A stretch of 12,831 bases of DNA from Gastranaerophilus sp045639085 (GTDB taxonomy: Bacteria > Cyanobacteriota > Vampirovibrionia > Gastranaerophilales > Gastranaerophilaceae): the NCBI GenBank assembly GCA_045639085.1, contig JAZUCM010000022.1, positions 1 through 12,831 on the forward strand, given 5' to 3'. This document shows, one piece after another, positions 1 through 7,313 of this stretch. Each line of letters opens with the position of its first letter. The first letter of the stretch is position 1. The translations under genes and the position numbers were made by a program. The notes beneath the pieces were generated by a model. It did no database searches, was not told where the DNA came from, and was given only the letters and a program-made list of their open reading frames with translations.

Positions 1-8
1 TTTAACTC

Positions 9-21
9 GCCGCAAAGCGGC
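9..21. terminator. Small GC-rich palindrome, possible end of an upstream transcript
   Basis: GCCGC, loop AAA, GCGGC gives a perfect 5-bp stem in an AT-rich context. It resembles the core of the clear terminator at 7859-7884 but has no T-run after it. It may be a weak terminator of a gene to the left of the window or part of an intergenic repeat. Confidence 0.3.
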
Positions 22-28
22 TTAACGA

Positions 29-68
29 CCTATTCGCTTATTCACTTATTGCCTTATTCACTTAGACC
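29..68. repeat. Degenerate octamer tandem repeat
   Basis: Five consecutive 8-base units can be read: CCTATTCG, CTTATTCA, CTTATTGC, CTTATTCA, CTTAGACC. The 12-mer CTTATTCACTTA occurs exactly at 37-48 and at 53-64. A related CACTTATT follows at 69-76. The array sits upstream of the first gene, and no coding frame through it is convincing. A short palindrome, GCCGC-AAA-GCGGC, lies just before it at 9-21. It could be a remnant of an intergenic repeat family; its function is unknown. Confidence 0.55.
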
Positions 69-92
69 CACTTATTAACACTCCCCCTTTTA

Positions 93-101
93 TGCTAAAA
101 T
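93..101 (+). promoter_or_regulatory. Extended -10 element for the CxxCxxCC gene
   Basis: TGCTAAAAT matches an extended -10 (TG-N-TAAAAT). A start of transcription about seven bases downstream falls on or next to the ATG at 109. No good -35 is seen; TTAACA at 75-80 would leave only 15 bases of spacer. Confidence 0.45.
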
Positions 102-108
102 ATTTTAT

Positions 109-555
109 ATGGACTTAGCAAAAATTAAAAAATTTATTTTATCAAAAATTTTACGTCGGAAGTATTACCGAACGGGCAAGTGTAACGCGTGCGGCAAATG
201 CTGCCGACAAATTTATGTCAAACATTACAAACACGTCATTCAAGATGAAAAAGAATTCGAGAAATTGCAATATTTACACCGATTTTACACTTATTTAAAA
301 GTTATTGGCAAAGATGACATCGGGCTGGTTTTTGAGTGTACAAACCTTGACCCCGAGACAAATAAATGCAAAATCCATAAAAACCGCCCCGGAATTTGTA
401 GGCGTTACCCGCAAGAAGAACTTTTCTCAATGGGTGGCGCACTATCAGACGACTGCGGGTACAAAATGGAACCAATTATCCCGTTTTCTGAAATCCTCGC
501 TCAAGAAAAACGCAAGCAAAACACAAAAAGATTATTTAAATTTAAAACTATTTAA
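109..555 (+). CDS. YkgJ-type CxxCxxCC cluster protein (putative zinc or iron chelating)
   Basis: A 148-residue soluble protein of the CxxCxxCC family (the YkgJ/UPF0153 type annotated as zinc- or iron-chelating). The N-terminal signature is C25-x2-C28-x2-C31-C32. A second set, C77, C87, C97 (in a RPGICRRYP block) and C116, is what the family usually carries and may complete a metal or Fe-S site. The N-terminus is very basic. The start has no Shine-Dalgarno; a promoter -10 immediately upstream suggests a leaderless mRNA, which supports this ATG. The gene ends 24 bases inside the 3' end of the opposing XRE gene. Family assignment is firm; the actual substrate or partner of these proteins is not established. 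Confidence 0.85.
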   Translation: MDLAKIKKFILSKILRRKYYRTGKCNACGKCCRQIYVKHYKHVIQDEKEFEKLQYLHRFYTYLKVIGKDDIGLVFECTNLDPETNKCKIHKNRPGICRRYPQEELFSMGGALSDDCGYKMEPIIPFSEILAQEKRKQNTKRLFKFKTI

Positions 556-894
556 TTCATATAATAATTTATAAGCCAACTTCAGCTTTTCTTGCCCCAT
601 CGTATTTAACAATTCCAGTATATCCTCGTGAATACAGTTTGATGATAAGTTTCGTTTATCAAAAACAAATAACTGATATGGTTTAATATCCAGTAATTTA
701 CATAATTTGGGCACTTTGTTCAAAGCAATATAGTTATGACCATTTTCTAATAAAGAAATAGATTTTGTATTAAAATCCATTTGCTCAGCAAGTTGTTCTT
801 GCGTTAAATTTTTAAGTTTTCTAAAACTTCTTATTTGCTGACCTATTAATTTTTTGAAACTCTTTTCATTCATATTACATATTATCGGGTACAT
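532..894 (-). CDS. XRE-family helix-turn-helix transcriptional regulator
   Basis: A 120-residue protein with a Cro/C1-type HTH at about residues 17-76. The core IRSFRKLKNLTQEQLAEQM gives helices 1 and 2, and a SISLLENGHN block gives the recognition helix and following turn. It closes with the LDIKPYQLF pattern typical of this family. The C-terminal 40 residues are helical and may mediate dimerisation. The start is uncertain: neither the ATG at 894 nor the internal ATG at 873 (starting MNEKSFKKL, closer to the family's usual N-terminus) has a clear ribosome site. It is divergent from the PDZ gene, so the shared 142-base spacer may hold its operator. Its 3' end overlaps the convergent gene by 24 bases. 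Target genes are unknown. Confidence 0.85.
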   Translation of the reverse strand: MYPIICNMNEKSFKKLIGQQIRSFRKLKNLTQEQLAEQMDFNTKSISLLENGHNYIALNKVPKLCKLLDIKPYQLFVFDKRNLSSNCIHEDILELLNTMGQEKLKLAYKLLYELNSFKFK

Positions 895-910
895 AAAATA
901 ATATATCCAG

Positions 911-938
911 TAAGTATTTAATAACGAATGCGTACTTA
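911..938. promoter_or_regulatory. Inverted repeat, candidate operator for the XRE regulator
   Basis: TAAGTA at 911-916 and TACTTA at 933-938 form perfect half-sites whose centres are 22 bases apart, about two helical turns. They lie 17-44 bases upstream of the XRE start, in the spacer shared with the PDZ gene. An autoregulatory dimer site is plausible but rests on this symmetry alone. Confidence 0.25.
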
Positions 939-1036
939 AACACCTAAAATCATCTTTTTAGACGGTCACACAACAGCCATATAAAGGTAATATATTTAAT
1001 ATCACTATTTACATTTAACTTCAGCTGGGAGATTTT

Positions 1037-2020
1037 ATGATTAGAAAAAATTTTATTATTGGAACTCTTTGTACCAGTTTAATATTTGCAAATGTTTTAC
1101 CATTAAATTCATGTTTTGCAAACACTAACGAGACATTTCAATACAACTTAAAACCTAAAAATCCACTTGCCGATGACAAAATTGGGCCTTTAAATAATAC
1201 AGTTATAGTTCAACCACAAAAACAAGAACTCCTTACCAAAATCAGACAAAAGAAAACAAGACAAGTGAGCTGTCAAAGTAAATATGGTATCGAATTATAT
1301 AAGGATTACGGTTATTATTGGGGCGATAAATTATTTATCACAGACGTTATACCTAATTCACCAGCACAAAGAGCAGGATTAAAAATTGGAGACAGAATAA
1401 TAAAAATCAACAACCAAAAAGTTAGACGTATGTCTGTAGAAGATGCCAATTATGTAATGGACATGAACCCAAACATGACACTATTGATAAAAGATGCAAA
1501 CAACAAAAAACGCAGTGTAAATCTAACAAGGAGTAAAGTTTGCATCGAAATTAAACCGTCCGAAAATGAAATATTCCTGACTTATTGGAACCAACTTTAC
1601 GATGGCGAATATGATCTGGAACTCGTGCATGACAAAATTCAAAAACTAAACAGAGTTGATTTGTCCTACCGTTCAAAGTCTGAAGTACGTCAAATGGAAG
1701 AATATGTAACATATTGGCTGAAGAAAAAAAAGATATTTAAAAACAGCTATAAATCTTGTGATTTATCTAGCTACGATGACACAAGTCTTTGCAATTGTCT
1801 TTCAAAATTTGTAGATAAAGAACTTGCCAAAATTGCCAAAGAAGAAGAATATGCAATGGAACGTTATAAAATAAGAGCTAAGTTGCAAATGTTTGCGATG
1901 TCAACTGCCGCAGCGATTTATATGGGAGGCGCAATAAAAGACCATGCTCACGCATTGCGTAACCAGAACGTGCACCATAGTCATAGTGGCAGCATAAATC
2001 TCCACCATTTAAGATATTAA
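1037..2020 (+). CDS. Secreted PDZ-domain protein with His-rich C-terminus
   Basis: A 327-residue exported protein. Residues 1-28 are a signal peptide: basic MIRK, a hydrophobic stretch, and a likely signal peptidase I site after CFA. LNSC at 23-26 is a poor lipobox. A PDZ domain spans about 82-168, with the YGIEL carboxylate-binding strand, the VIPNSPAQRAGLKIGDRI core and a final RSVNLTR strand. This is the arrangement found in C-terminal-processing and HtrA-type proteases, but no protease domain is present. Residues 190-280 are unrecognised. A small apolar segment (about 283-300) is followed by a 27-residue tail containing seven histidines (HAHA, HHSHS, HH), which could bind metal. Ribosome site GGGAGA lies at 1027-1032, four bases before ATG. 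The export and PDZ calls are firm; the role is not known. Confidence 0.8.
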   Translation: MIRKNFIIGTLCTSLIFANVLPLNSCFANTNETFQYNLKPKNPLADDKIGPLNNTVIVQPQKQELLTKIRQKKTRQVSCQSKYGIELYKDYGYYWGDKLFITDVIPNSPAQRAGLKIGDRIIKINNQKVRRMSVEDANYVMDMNPNMTLLIKDANNKKRSVNLTRSKVCIEIKPSENEIFLTYWNQLYDGEYDLELVHDKIQKLNRVDLSYRSKSEVRQMEEYVTYWLKKKKIFKNSYKSCDLSSYDDTSLCNCLSKFVDKELAKIAKEEEYAMERYKIRAKLQMFAMSTAAAIYMGGAIKDHAHALRNQNVHHSHSGSINLHHLRY

Positions 2021-2057
2021 TTTACGACAAGAATAAATTTTCTGATAATATTAAACA

Positions 2058-3422
2058 TTAATACCTTGCCAAATATTTATCGATTTCCCATTGGGAAACG
2101 TAAGTTCTGAACGAATCCCATTCGTTTTGTTTGGAGGTCAAAAATTCGTTGAAAATATGTTCACCAAGAGCAGCCCTGGCAACAAGTGAGCGTTCCATAC
2201 AATCAAGTGCTTCGGCCAAACTTCCAGGCAGCGACGTAATCTTTTGTTTGCGACGTTCACGGTTGGAAAGTTTATAAATATTCGCCTCAACAACCTCAGG
2301 CGGATCAATTTTGTTTCTGATACCGTCCAAGCAAGCCTCTAATATCGCCGCAAATGCCAAGTATGGGTTACAAGCCGGATCAGGTGAGCGCAATTCCACA
2401 CGCGTTGCATTTCCTCGTTTTGCCGGAACTCTTAATAGCGCACTTCTATTGGCAAGCGACCAGGCCAAATAAACAGGTGCTTCATAGCCCGGAACAAGGC
2501 GTTTGTAGCTGTTCACCGTTGGGTTTGTAATTGCCGTAATTGCCTTAACGTGTTTCAACATCCCGCCGATTGAGTATCGCGCATAATCAGACAACTGATA
2601 CTGAGCTTTAGGATCAAAAAACGCGTTTTTCCCGTCTTTAAACAATGAAACATTACAGTGCATCCCGGAACCATTGATTCCACAAATCGGTTTTGGCATA
2701 AATGTTGCGTGAAGATTATGGCGCGCCGCTATAGCTTTAACTGCTATTCTAAAAGTTGCCACATTATCCGCCGTCGTCAAAATATCAGCGTATCTAAAAT
2801 CAATTTCGTGTTGCCCGTCCGCGCCCTCGTGGTGTGACGCTTCAATATCAAAGCCCATCTCTTTCAATGTCAAAACAATATCACCACGGACGTTTTCACC
2901 TAAATCCTCAGGCCCGACGTCATAATATCCGGCACTATCCTGAGTCGTTGTCGTAATATTTCCGTCTTTATCTTTCGCAAACAAGAAAAATTCCGCCTCG
3001 GGCCCCATATTCATAGAGAAACCTAATTTTTGTGCCTCTTTCATAACACGTTTTAAGTTACAGCGCGGACAACCTTCAAACGGAGTTCCGTCAGCGTTAT
3101 GAATATCACAGATCAAACGCGCTGCGTTTCCGCCGTTTCTTTCTCGCCACGGAAGAATTTGGAACGTATTTTTATCAGGATAAAAATACATATCGGAAGT
3201 TTCAATACTTCTAAACCCCTTAATTGACGAACCGTCAAGCATTAATTCATTAGCGAGCGCTTTGTCAATGTGTTCCGACGGAATAGACAAGTTTTTGACC
3301 TGCCCATTGATATCTACGAACTGCAGTTTTATAAATTTGATATTATATTCTTTGATAAGCTCTTTTATCTCTTCGTTGGTGAACTGTTTTCCATCCAACC
3401 TTCTGTGTAAAAATTCTGACAT
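2058..3422 (-). CDS. glnA: Glutamine synthetase, type I alpha
   Basis: A 454-residue enzyme that makes glutamine from glutamate, ammonia and ATP, the main entry of ammonium nitrogen. The N-terminal beta-grasp domain contains LDGSSIKGF (62-70). The catalytic barrel shows the metal ligands of GPEAEFF (E142, E144), ASHHEG (E199), GQHEIDF (E206) and GSGMHCN (H255), the flap Glu in VPGYEAP (E314) and the RVELRS block near 341-346. The NIYKLSNRER segment lacks the adenylylated tyrosine motif of beta-type enzymes, so control is probably by feedback inhibition. In an alignment from memory, the position of B. subtilis Arg62, needed there for glutamine inhibition, is Ser72 here with Arg one place earlier. 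There is an unusual CPRC pair (118-121) and about ten extra N-terminal residues. Ribosome site GAGGG lies four bases before ATG. It has its own promoter. Confidence 0.97.
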   Translation of the reverse strand: MSEFLHRRLDGKQFTNEEIKELIKEYNIKFIKLQFVDINGQVKNLSIPSEHIDKALANELMLDGSSIKGFRSIETSDMYFYPDKNTFQILPWRERNGGNAARLICDIHNADGTPFEGCPRCNLKRVMKEAQKLGFSMNMGPEAEFFLFAKDKDGNITTTTQDSAGYYDVGPEDLGENVRGDIVLTLKEMGFDIEASHHEGADGQHEIDFRYADILTTADNVATFRIAVKAIAARHNLHATFMPKPICGINGSGMHCNVSLFKDGKNAFFDPKAQYQLSDYARYSIGGMLKHVKAITAITNPTVNSYKRLVPGYEAPVYLAWSLANRSALLRVPAKRGNATRVELRSPDPACNPYLAFAAILEACLDGIRNKIDPPEVVEANIYKLSNRERRKQKITSLPGSLAEALDCMERSLVARAALGEHIFNEFLTSKQNEWDSFRTYVSQWEIDKYLARY

Positions 3423-3450
3423 TTTTCCCTCTTTTTTAATCTATGTTATC

Positions 3451-3480
3451 ATTAGAACACACCAGAGGCAAAAAGGTCAA
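3451..3480 (-). promoter_or_regulatory. Promoter of glutamine synthetase
   Basis: Reading on the minus strand, TTGACC (3475-3480) and TCTAAT (3451-3456) are separated by 18 bases, with TG at the extended -10 position. Transcription would begin near 3444, giving a leader of about 20 bases that contains the ribosome site GAGGG. No NtcA-like GTA-N8-TAC palindrome is seen. Confidence 0.6.
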
Positions 3481-3492
3481 GAATATTTACAA

Positions 3493-5055
3493 TTATTGTC
3501 GAAACCCTTTAACAACCGTACGTTTTTCTCTCGGTTCGCGCTTCAAAGAGTCATAAGCCTTATTAAAATCTTCCATTGTTGCAGTATCTTTGTAGGAATA
3601 AATCGCGTTCAAGCAGGTCTTGTGCAAAATAGAAGAAATATCTGCCGGAGAACAACCTTTTAATTTGCGCGCAAGAATATCGGAATCTTCAATCAAATCC
3701 TGTGCAATCGGACGATTAACCAAAATCTTTTCCACAATATCTTGGGCCTCTTCTTCGTTTGGCAAACCAATTTTCAACTGTTTATCCAAGCGACCTGAAC
3801 GAACAACAGCTTCGTCCAAATCTTCCGGATTGTTAGTTGCACCAACGACTATAATCCCACGTTGCGCAGAATTATTCAATACCATCAAAAGAGCGTTAAT
3901 ATCATCTTTTTTCCAGTCTGTATGGCATTTTTTCCTGTCCATTGCGATAGAATCTAATTCATCCAAAAGCACAATGCTCGGCTCGCCGGTAAATTTATAC
4001 ATTTTTTCAAGATTATCAAACAAATCTTTCAAAACTTTTTGAGTTTGATAACCCGCACTCGAACCAACATTTGCCAAGTTAATCTCATACAACGAATAAC
4101 CGGTTTGCGCCGCAATCGCCTTTAGAATATATGTTTTACCACATCCGGGTGGGCCTGATAGCAAAAATCCGCTCGGACGATTGAGTTTATTTTCTATAAT
4201 TCTGTCGCGAAAATCCTTATCCCAAGGTTTTAAGATAAATTCCTCAATATCTTTTTTCGCCTGGAACATTCCTCCAACTTCGTCAAGTGATTTTGGATCA
4301 TTTTCGGTCGGAACAAGTGCATAAGGGACAAGTTGTTTCTTAACCTTCTCAATCGCGGCAGATTTTGCACCCGGCAAATCAACTCTTGACGCCTCAACTT
4401 TTTGGGTATTTTTTTCAATTGGAAGGAAATTCGCGTCTTCGCCAAATTTATTAACCTTTAAAACTCGCAACTCGCGCGATAAGTCAGGGAACCCATATTT
4501 CTGCGCGCTATCAATATAAAAATCCAGCCCTTCCAGGTCGGTTGTTTCTTGAAAATCTTTTGTTTGCAATATTGCATAAGCGACTTCAGCAGCTTGTTCT
4601 TCCATCGCGGTAAGCATCAAGTCTTCACCCGTCTCGCTATTCATTACCTCAAAATCGGGGTGCTGACAAACATATTCTGCAACACGATTAACATTAGCCC
4701 AATCACCGTCACCTTTTGGGAAACGAAACTTATCAATAACAAGAGTCAACAACGAAACTTGTTCGTTAGTTTTTTCCATTACCCCCATATAATTCGGATT
4801 CCATTCTTTGTCGTCCATATCGTTGAGATAATCCGCAATCTCTTTGAGAGATGAATCCTCTTGCAATTTTCTAAACACAGGTTCAGTATTCAAATTCCGC
4901 AAAGCCATATTACCAGAATTCTCATCAGAAGAATTGCCAAAACTCACCGTATCGCAAGGCAAATTATACGCATAACGTAACTGCACAGGCTTTTGCACAG
5001 TGGCACTTGTATATGTTGGGGCAATATTATAATTTAACAACGCTGATATTTTCAT
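3493..5055 (-). CDS. AAA+ ATPase (CDC48/FtsH/SpoVK-like module) with SFG leader
   Basis: A 520-residue protein with one classical AAA module at about 255-450. It has Walker A GPPGCGKT (301-308), Walker B IVLLDELDS (361-369), sensor-1 GATNNP (405-410) and an arginine-finger block RSGRLDK (419-425), then the helical lid. The preceding LDEVGGMFQAKKDIEEF is typical of CDC48/FtsH-type ATPases. Such proteins form hexamers that unfold or remodel proteins. There is no FtsH protease domain and no membrane segment. The first 60 residues are disordered and carry DTVSFGN at 35-41. Residues 60-200 form an unrecognised helical domain that probably selects substrate. There is no Shine-Dalgarno; an inverted repeat abuts the ATG. 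It is likely co-transcribed with the anchored protein 56 bases upstream. Substrate is unknown. Confidence 0.85.
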   Translation of the reverse strand: MKISALLNYNIAPTYTSATVQKPVQLRYAYNLPCDTVSFGNSSDENSGNMALRNLNTEPVFRKLQEDSSLKEIADYLNDMDDKEWNPNYMGVMEKTNEQVSLLTLVIDKFRFPKGDGDWANVNRVAEYVCQHPDFEVMNSETGEDLMLTAMEEQAAEVAYAILQTKDFQETTDLEGLDFYIDSAQKYGFPDLSRELRVLKVNKFGEDANFLPIEKNTQKVEASRVDLPGAKSAAIEKVKKQLVPYALVPTENDPKSLDEVGGMFQAKKDIEEFILKPWDKDFRDRIIENKLNRPSGFLLSGPPGCGKTYILKAIAAQTGYSLYEINLANVGSSAGYQTQKVLKDLFDNLEKMYKFTGEPSIVLLDELDSIAMDRKKCHTDWKKDDINALLMVLNNSAQRGIIVVGATNNPEDLDEAVVRSGRLDKQLKIGLPNEEEAQDIVEKILVNRPIAQDLIEDSDILARKLKGCSPADISSILHKTCLNAIYSYKDTATMEDFNKAYDSLKREPREKRTVVKGFRQ

Positions 5056-5083
5056 AATTTAGGGATTTAAAAACACCTAAATT
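5056..5083 (-). promoter_or_regulatory. Inverted repeat directly before the AAA+ start codon
   Basis: AATTTAGG (5056-5063) and CCTAAATT (5076-5083) form a perfect 8-bp stem with a 12-base loop. The stem ends on the base adjacent to the ATG at 5055. It could be an mRNA hairpin limiting initiation or a protein-binding site. The stem is AT-rich and therefore weak. Confidence 0.35.
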
Positions 5084-5111
5084 TAATTTTTTGCGCAAAA
5101 TTTAAAAAGTA

Positions 5112-5753
5112 TTACAAAGACTTAAGAATTACATCCATAATCTCTGCGCTTTTTTTGTTCACATTGGAACCGTTCATTCTAATCATTTTTTCGCGTTCTG
5201 TATCAAATACGCAAAAATATCCGCAATCCTTTTTCAAATTAAGCATAACTCTATCATTAGAATTTTTTATGTTGTTTTCATCGACTTCCCATAAACCGAT
5301 AACAGGTAAAAAGACAAATCTGGAATCATTGCTAAAATGTTCACGAGTTTTTGCAAACTCACTCATAAAAGCTCGAATATCACGACTGTTACCCTGATTG
5401 ATATACAAGACAATGACTTTACCCTTGTTCAAATGCGGGGCAATTTTTCTAAGCCTTGCCAGCGCAAGCATTTCTGTCCCCGTAATCGGACGAATTTTCA
5501 CATAAGAAAGTGCCGTGCTTTTGTCGATAACCCGCGGAGTCGGAGCCACATCTTGCATACCTTCAAACTCGTTTACGACCTCAACGTGTTCCTCTTCAAC
5601 CTCTACGACTTCCTTTTTTTCCGCAGGCATAAAGTTAGATAAATCTCCCAAACTCCTAAATCCTACAGGCGAATTCTGCTGCGATTTAATCGCTCCGATT
5701 AACAAAAACACAATTAATATGATAAACGCTAGGTTTGTTACAAATTTATTCAT
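5112..5753 (-). CDS. Membrane-anchored protein with possible thioredoxin-like fold
   Basis: A 213-residue protein beginning MNKFVTN, with an N-terminal hydrophobic anchor at about 5-24, an acidic low-complexity linker (about 45-65, EVVEVEEEHVEVV) and a globular domain at about 95-213. That domain alternates beta and alpha elements: KVIVLYINQG, then a helix, then FVFLPVIGLW, then CGYFCVFD. This resembles a thioredoxin-like fold but lacks CxxC; a C177-x3-C181 pair is present. The family is not recognised. A longer reading from a GTG at 5798 is possible, but that codon lies upstream of the predicted transcription start (TATAAT at 5790-5795), so the ATG at 5753 is preferred. It sits 56 bases upstream of the AAA+ gene on the same strand, suggesting a shared transcript and perhaps a membrane partner for the ATPase. 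Confidence 0.7.
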   Translation of the reverse strand: MNKFVTNLAFIILIVFLLIGAIKSQQNSPVGFRSLGDLSNFMPAEKKEVVEVEEEHVEVVNEFEGMQDVAPTPRVIDKSTALSYVKIRPITGTEMLALARLRKIAPHLNKGKVIVLYINQGNSRDIRAFMSEFAKTREHFSNDSRFVFLPVIGLWEVDENNIKNSNDRVMLNLKKDCGYFCVFDTEREKMIRMNGSNVNKKSAEIMDVILKSL

Positions 5754-5789
5754 TTTAAAAAACACTTTCTTTTTCAAACATCTATTCAC

Positions 5790-5795
5790 ATTATA
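5790..5795 (-). promoter_or_regulatory. -10 box upstream of the anchored protein
   Basis: A perfect TATAAT on the minus strand, in the context GGTGTATAATG. No strong -35 is found 16-18 bases upstream. Transcription would start near 5783, leaving a leader of about 30 bases before the ATG at 5753. Confidence 0.5.
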
Positions 5796-5883
5796 CACCT
5801 AATTTGTATTTTTTTATCACTCATTATAAGGATTTTTGTAAATAAAATTGTTACAATCGCTTTAATTAAGGTAATATTTATCA

Positions 5884-5889
5884 TATACT
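5884..5889 (+). promoter_or_regulatory. -10 box upstream of the FAD dehydrogenase operon
   Basis: TATACT lies 35 bases before the ATG at 5925, with a poor -35 candidate TTTAAT at 5861-5866 (17-base spacer). It is divergent from the minus-strand -10 at 5790-5795. Confidence 0.4.
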
Positions 5890-5924
5890 TAGAATTGCGA
5901 TAGACTAATTTTGGAGAAGGAAAG

Positions 5925-7301
5925 ATGTATAATGTTGCAATTATAGGTGCGGGTCCGGCCGGAATTTTTACGGCTCTTGAGATAGTTAAATTAAGACCCG
6001 ATTGGAAAGTCGTCCTGGTAGAAAAAGGCGAGAAAATTGAAAACAGAAAATGTTTGTTACGCGAAGGTTTCGCAAAATGTCCAAACTGTAAGAAATGCGG
6101 ACTTCTTTGCGGCTGGGGAGGCGCAGGCGCGTTTTCTGACGGGAAATTAACCCTCACACCTGACGTCGGCGGACACTTAGTCGACTATATGGAAAGACAG
6201 AAAGTCGAGGATTTAATTGATTATTCAGATAAATTATATCTGGAATTTGGCGCTACAGATGAAGTTTTCGGAACTGATATGAAAACTTTCTCCGAAATCG
6301 AACGCCAAGCCGCACTTGCGGAACTCAAACTCGTTCACTCACCTGTTCGCCACCTCGGAACAGAAAGAAGTCTTGACGTCCTTAAAAATATGCAAGACTA
6401 TTTGGCTGAAAAAATCACGATTTTAAACAATGTCTCCGCTAAAAGTCTCATCGTCGAGTGCGAACAAGTTAAAGGTATTGAGCTTGACAACGGCCAAACA
6501 ATCAGCGCAGAATACACGATTATTGCCCCTGGCAGAGAAGGCGCAGACTGGCTTACAAAAGAATTTGCAAAAAATAAAATCGGAATGGTAAACAACGCAG
6601 TCGACGTTGGTGTTCGTGTAGAACTCCCGGCGCCGGTCTTCGAGCCGTTAACATCCAAACTTTACGAATCTAAATTGATTTACCACGCACCAACGTTCGG
6701 TGATGAAGTTCGTACATTCTGTATGAACCCGAATGGTGAAGTCGTTCAAGAAAACTACAGTGGTATCGCAACGGTAAACGGCCACAGTTACGCAGATTAC
6801 AAAACTAAAAACACAAACTTTGCGCTTTTAGTTAGTGAACGTTTCACAGAACCATTCAAAGAACCAATCGCGTATGGTCAACATATCGCAAGACTTGCAA
6901 ACATGCTAGGCGGCGGAATTTTAGTTCAAAGATTCGGCGATCTTCTCGATGGCAGACGTTCCACCCCGGACAGAATTAAAGCAAGTATTATCGAGCCAAC
7001 ACTCACATGTGCAACTCCGGGTGATTTAAGCTTAGTTCTTCCGTACAGACAACTGACGAGCATTAAAGAAATGCTTTTCGCCCTTGACAAAATAGCTCCG
7101 GGAACCGCATCAAGATACACGCTTCTTTATGGTGTAGAGGTTAAATTCTACTCTGCGCGAGTAAAACTAACCAACGAACTTGAGGCAGAAGGGGTTAAAA
7201 ACTTGTTTGCTATCGGCGACGGTGCAGGTGTTACACGTGGACTCATCCAAGCATCAGCATCAGGTGTTCACGTTGCAAGAACTATTTGTGAAAGAGGTTA
7301 A
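5925..7301 (+). CDS. FAD-dependent dehydrogenase (COG2509-like) with Cys cluster
   Basis: A 458-residue flavoprotein. The N-terminal Rossmann fold shows IIGAGPAG (6-13) with the acidic end VLVEKGE (30-36) for the FAD ribose. The second FAD motif is near the C-terminus: LFAIGDGAGVTRGLIQAS. Between 52 and 62 is C-x2-C-x2-C-x3-C, followed by GWGGAGAFSDGKL. This cysteine cluster next to the GGAGAFSDGKL block is a hallmark of the uncharacterised COG2509 dehydrogenases. It may bind an Fe-S cluster or zinc. Excellent ribosome site GGAGAAGG at 5913-5920. The gene ends 12 bases before rubrerythrin and is surely co-transcribed with it, which suggests a redox role, perhaps as an electron donor. Substrate and acceptor are unknown. 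Confidence 0.88.
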   Translation: MYNVAIIGAGPAGIFTALEIVKLRPDWKVVLVEKGEKIENRKCLLREGFAKCPNCKKCGLLCGWGGAGAFSDGKLTLTPDVGGHLVDYMERQKVEDLIDYSDKLYLEFGATDEVFGTDMKTFSEIERQAALAELKLVHSPVRHLGTERSLDVLKNMQDYLAEKITILNNVSAKSLIVECEQVKGIELDNGQTISAEYTIIAPGREGADWLTKEFAKNKIGMVNNAVDVGVRVELPAPVFEPLTSKLYESKLIYHAPTFGDEVRTFCMNPNGEVVQENYSGIATVNGHSYADYKTKNTNFALLVSERFTEPFKEPIAYGQHIARLANMLGGGILVQRFGDLLDGRRSTPDRIKASIIEPTLTCATPGDLSLVLPYRQLTSIKEMLFALDKIAPGTASRYTLLYGVEVKFYSARVKLTNELEAEGVKNLFAIGDGAGVTRGLIQASASGVHVARTICERG

Positions 7302-7313
7302 AAGGAGAACACT

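Noticed and set aside
1..108. A CRISPR fragment, suggested by the repeated CTTATTCACTTA
   Set aside because: The units are eight bases, contiguous and degenerate, with no spacers of regular length.
3262..4042. Plus-strand open frames opposite glnA and the AAA+ gene
   Set aside because: They are mirror frames of well-supported genes, Ser/Phe/Leu-rich, with no ribosome sites or recognisable domains.
5754..5798. GTG start giving a 228-residue version of the anchored protein
   Set aside because: The GTG overlaps the TATAAT -10 box and lies upstream of the likely transcript start; the added residues break a typical N-terminal anchor.
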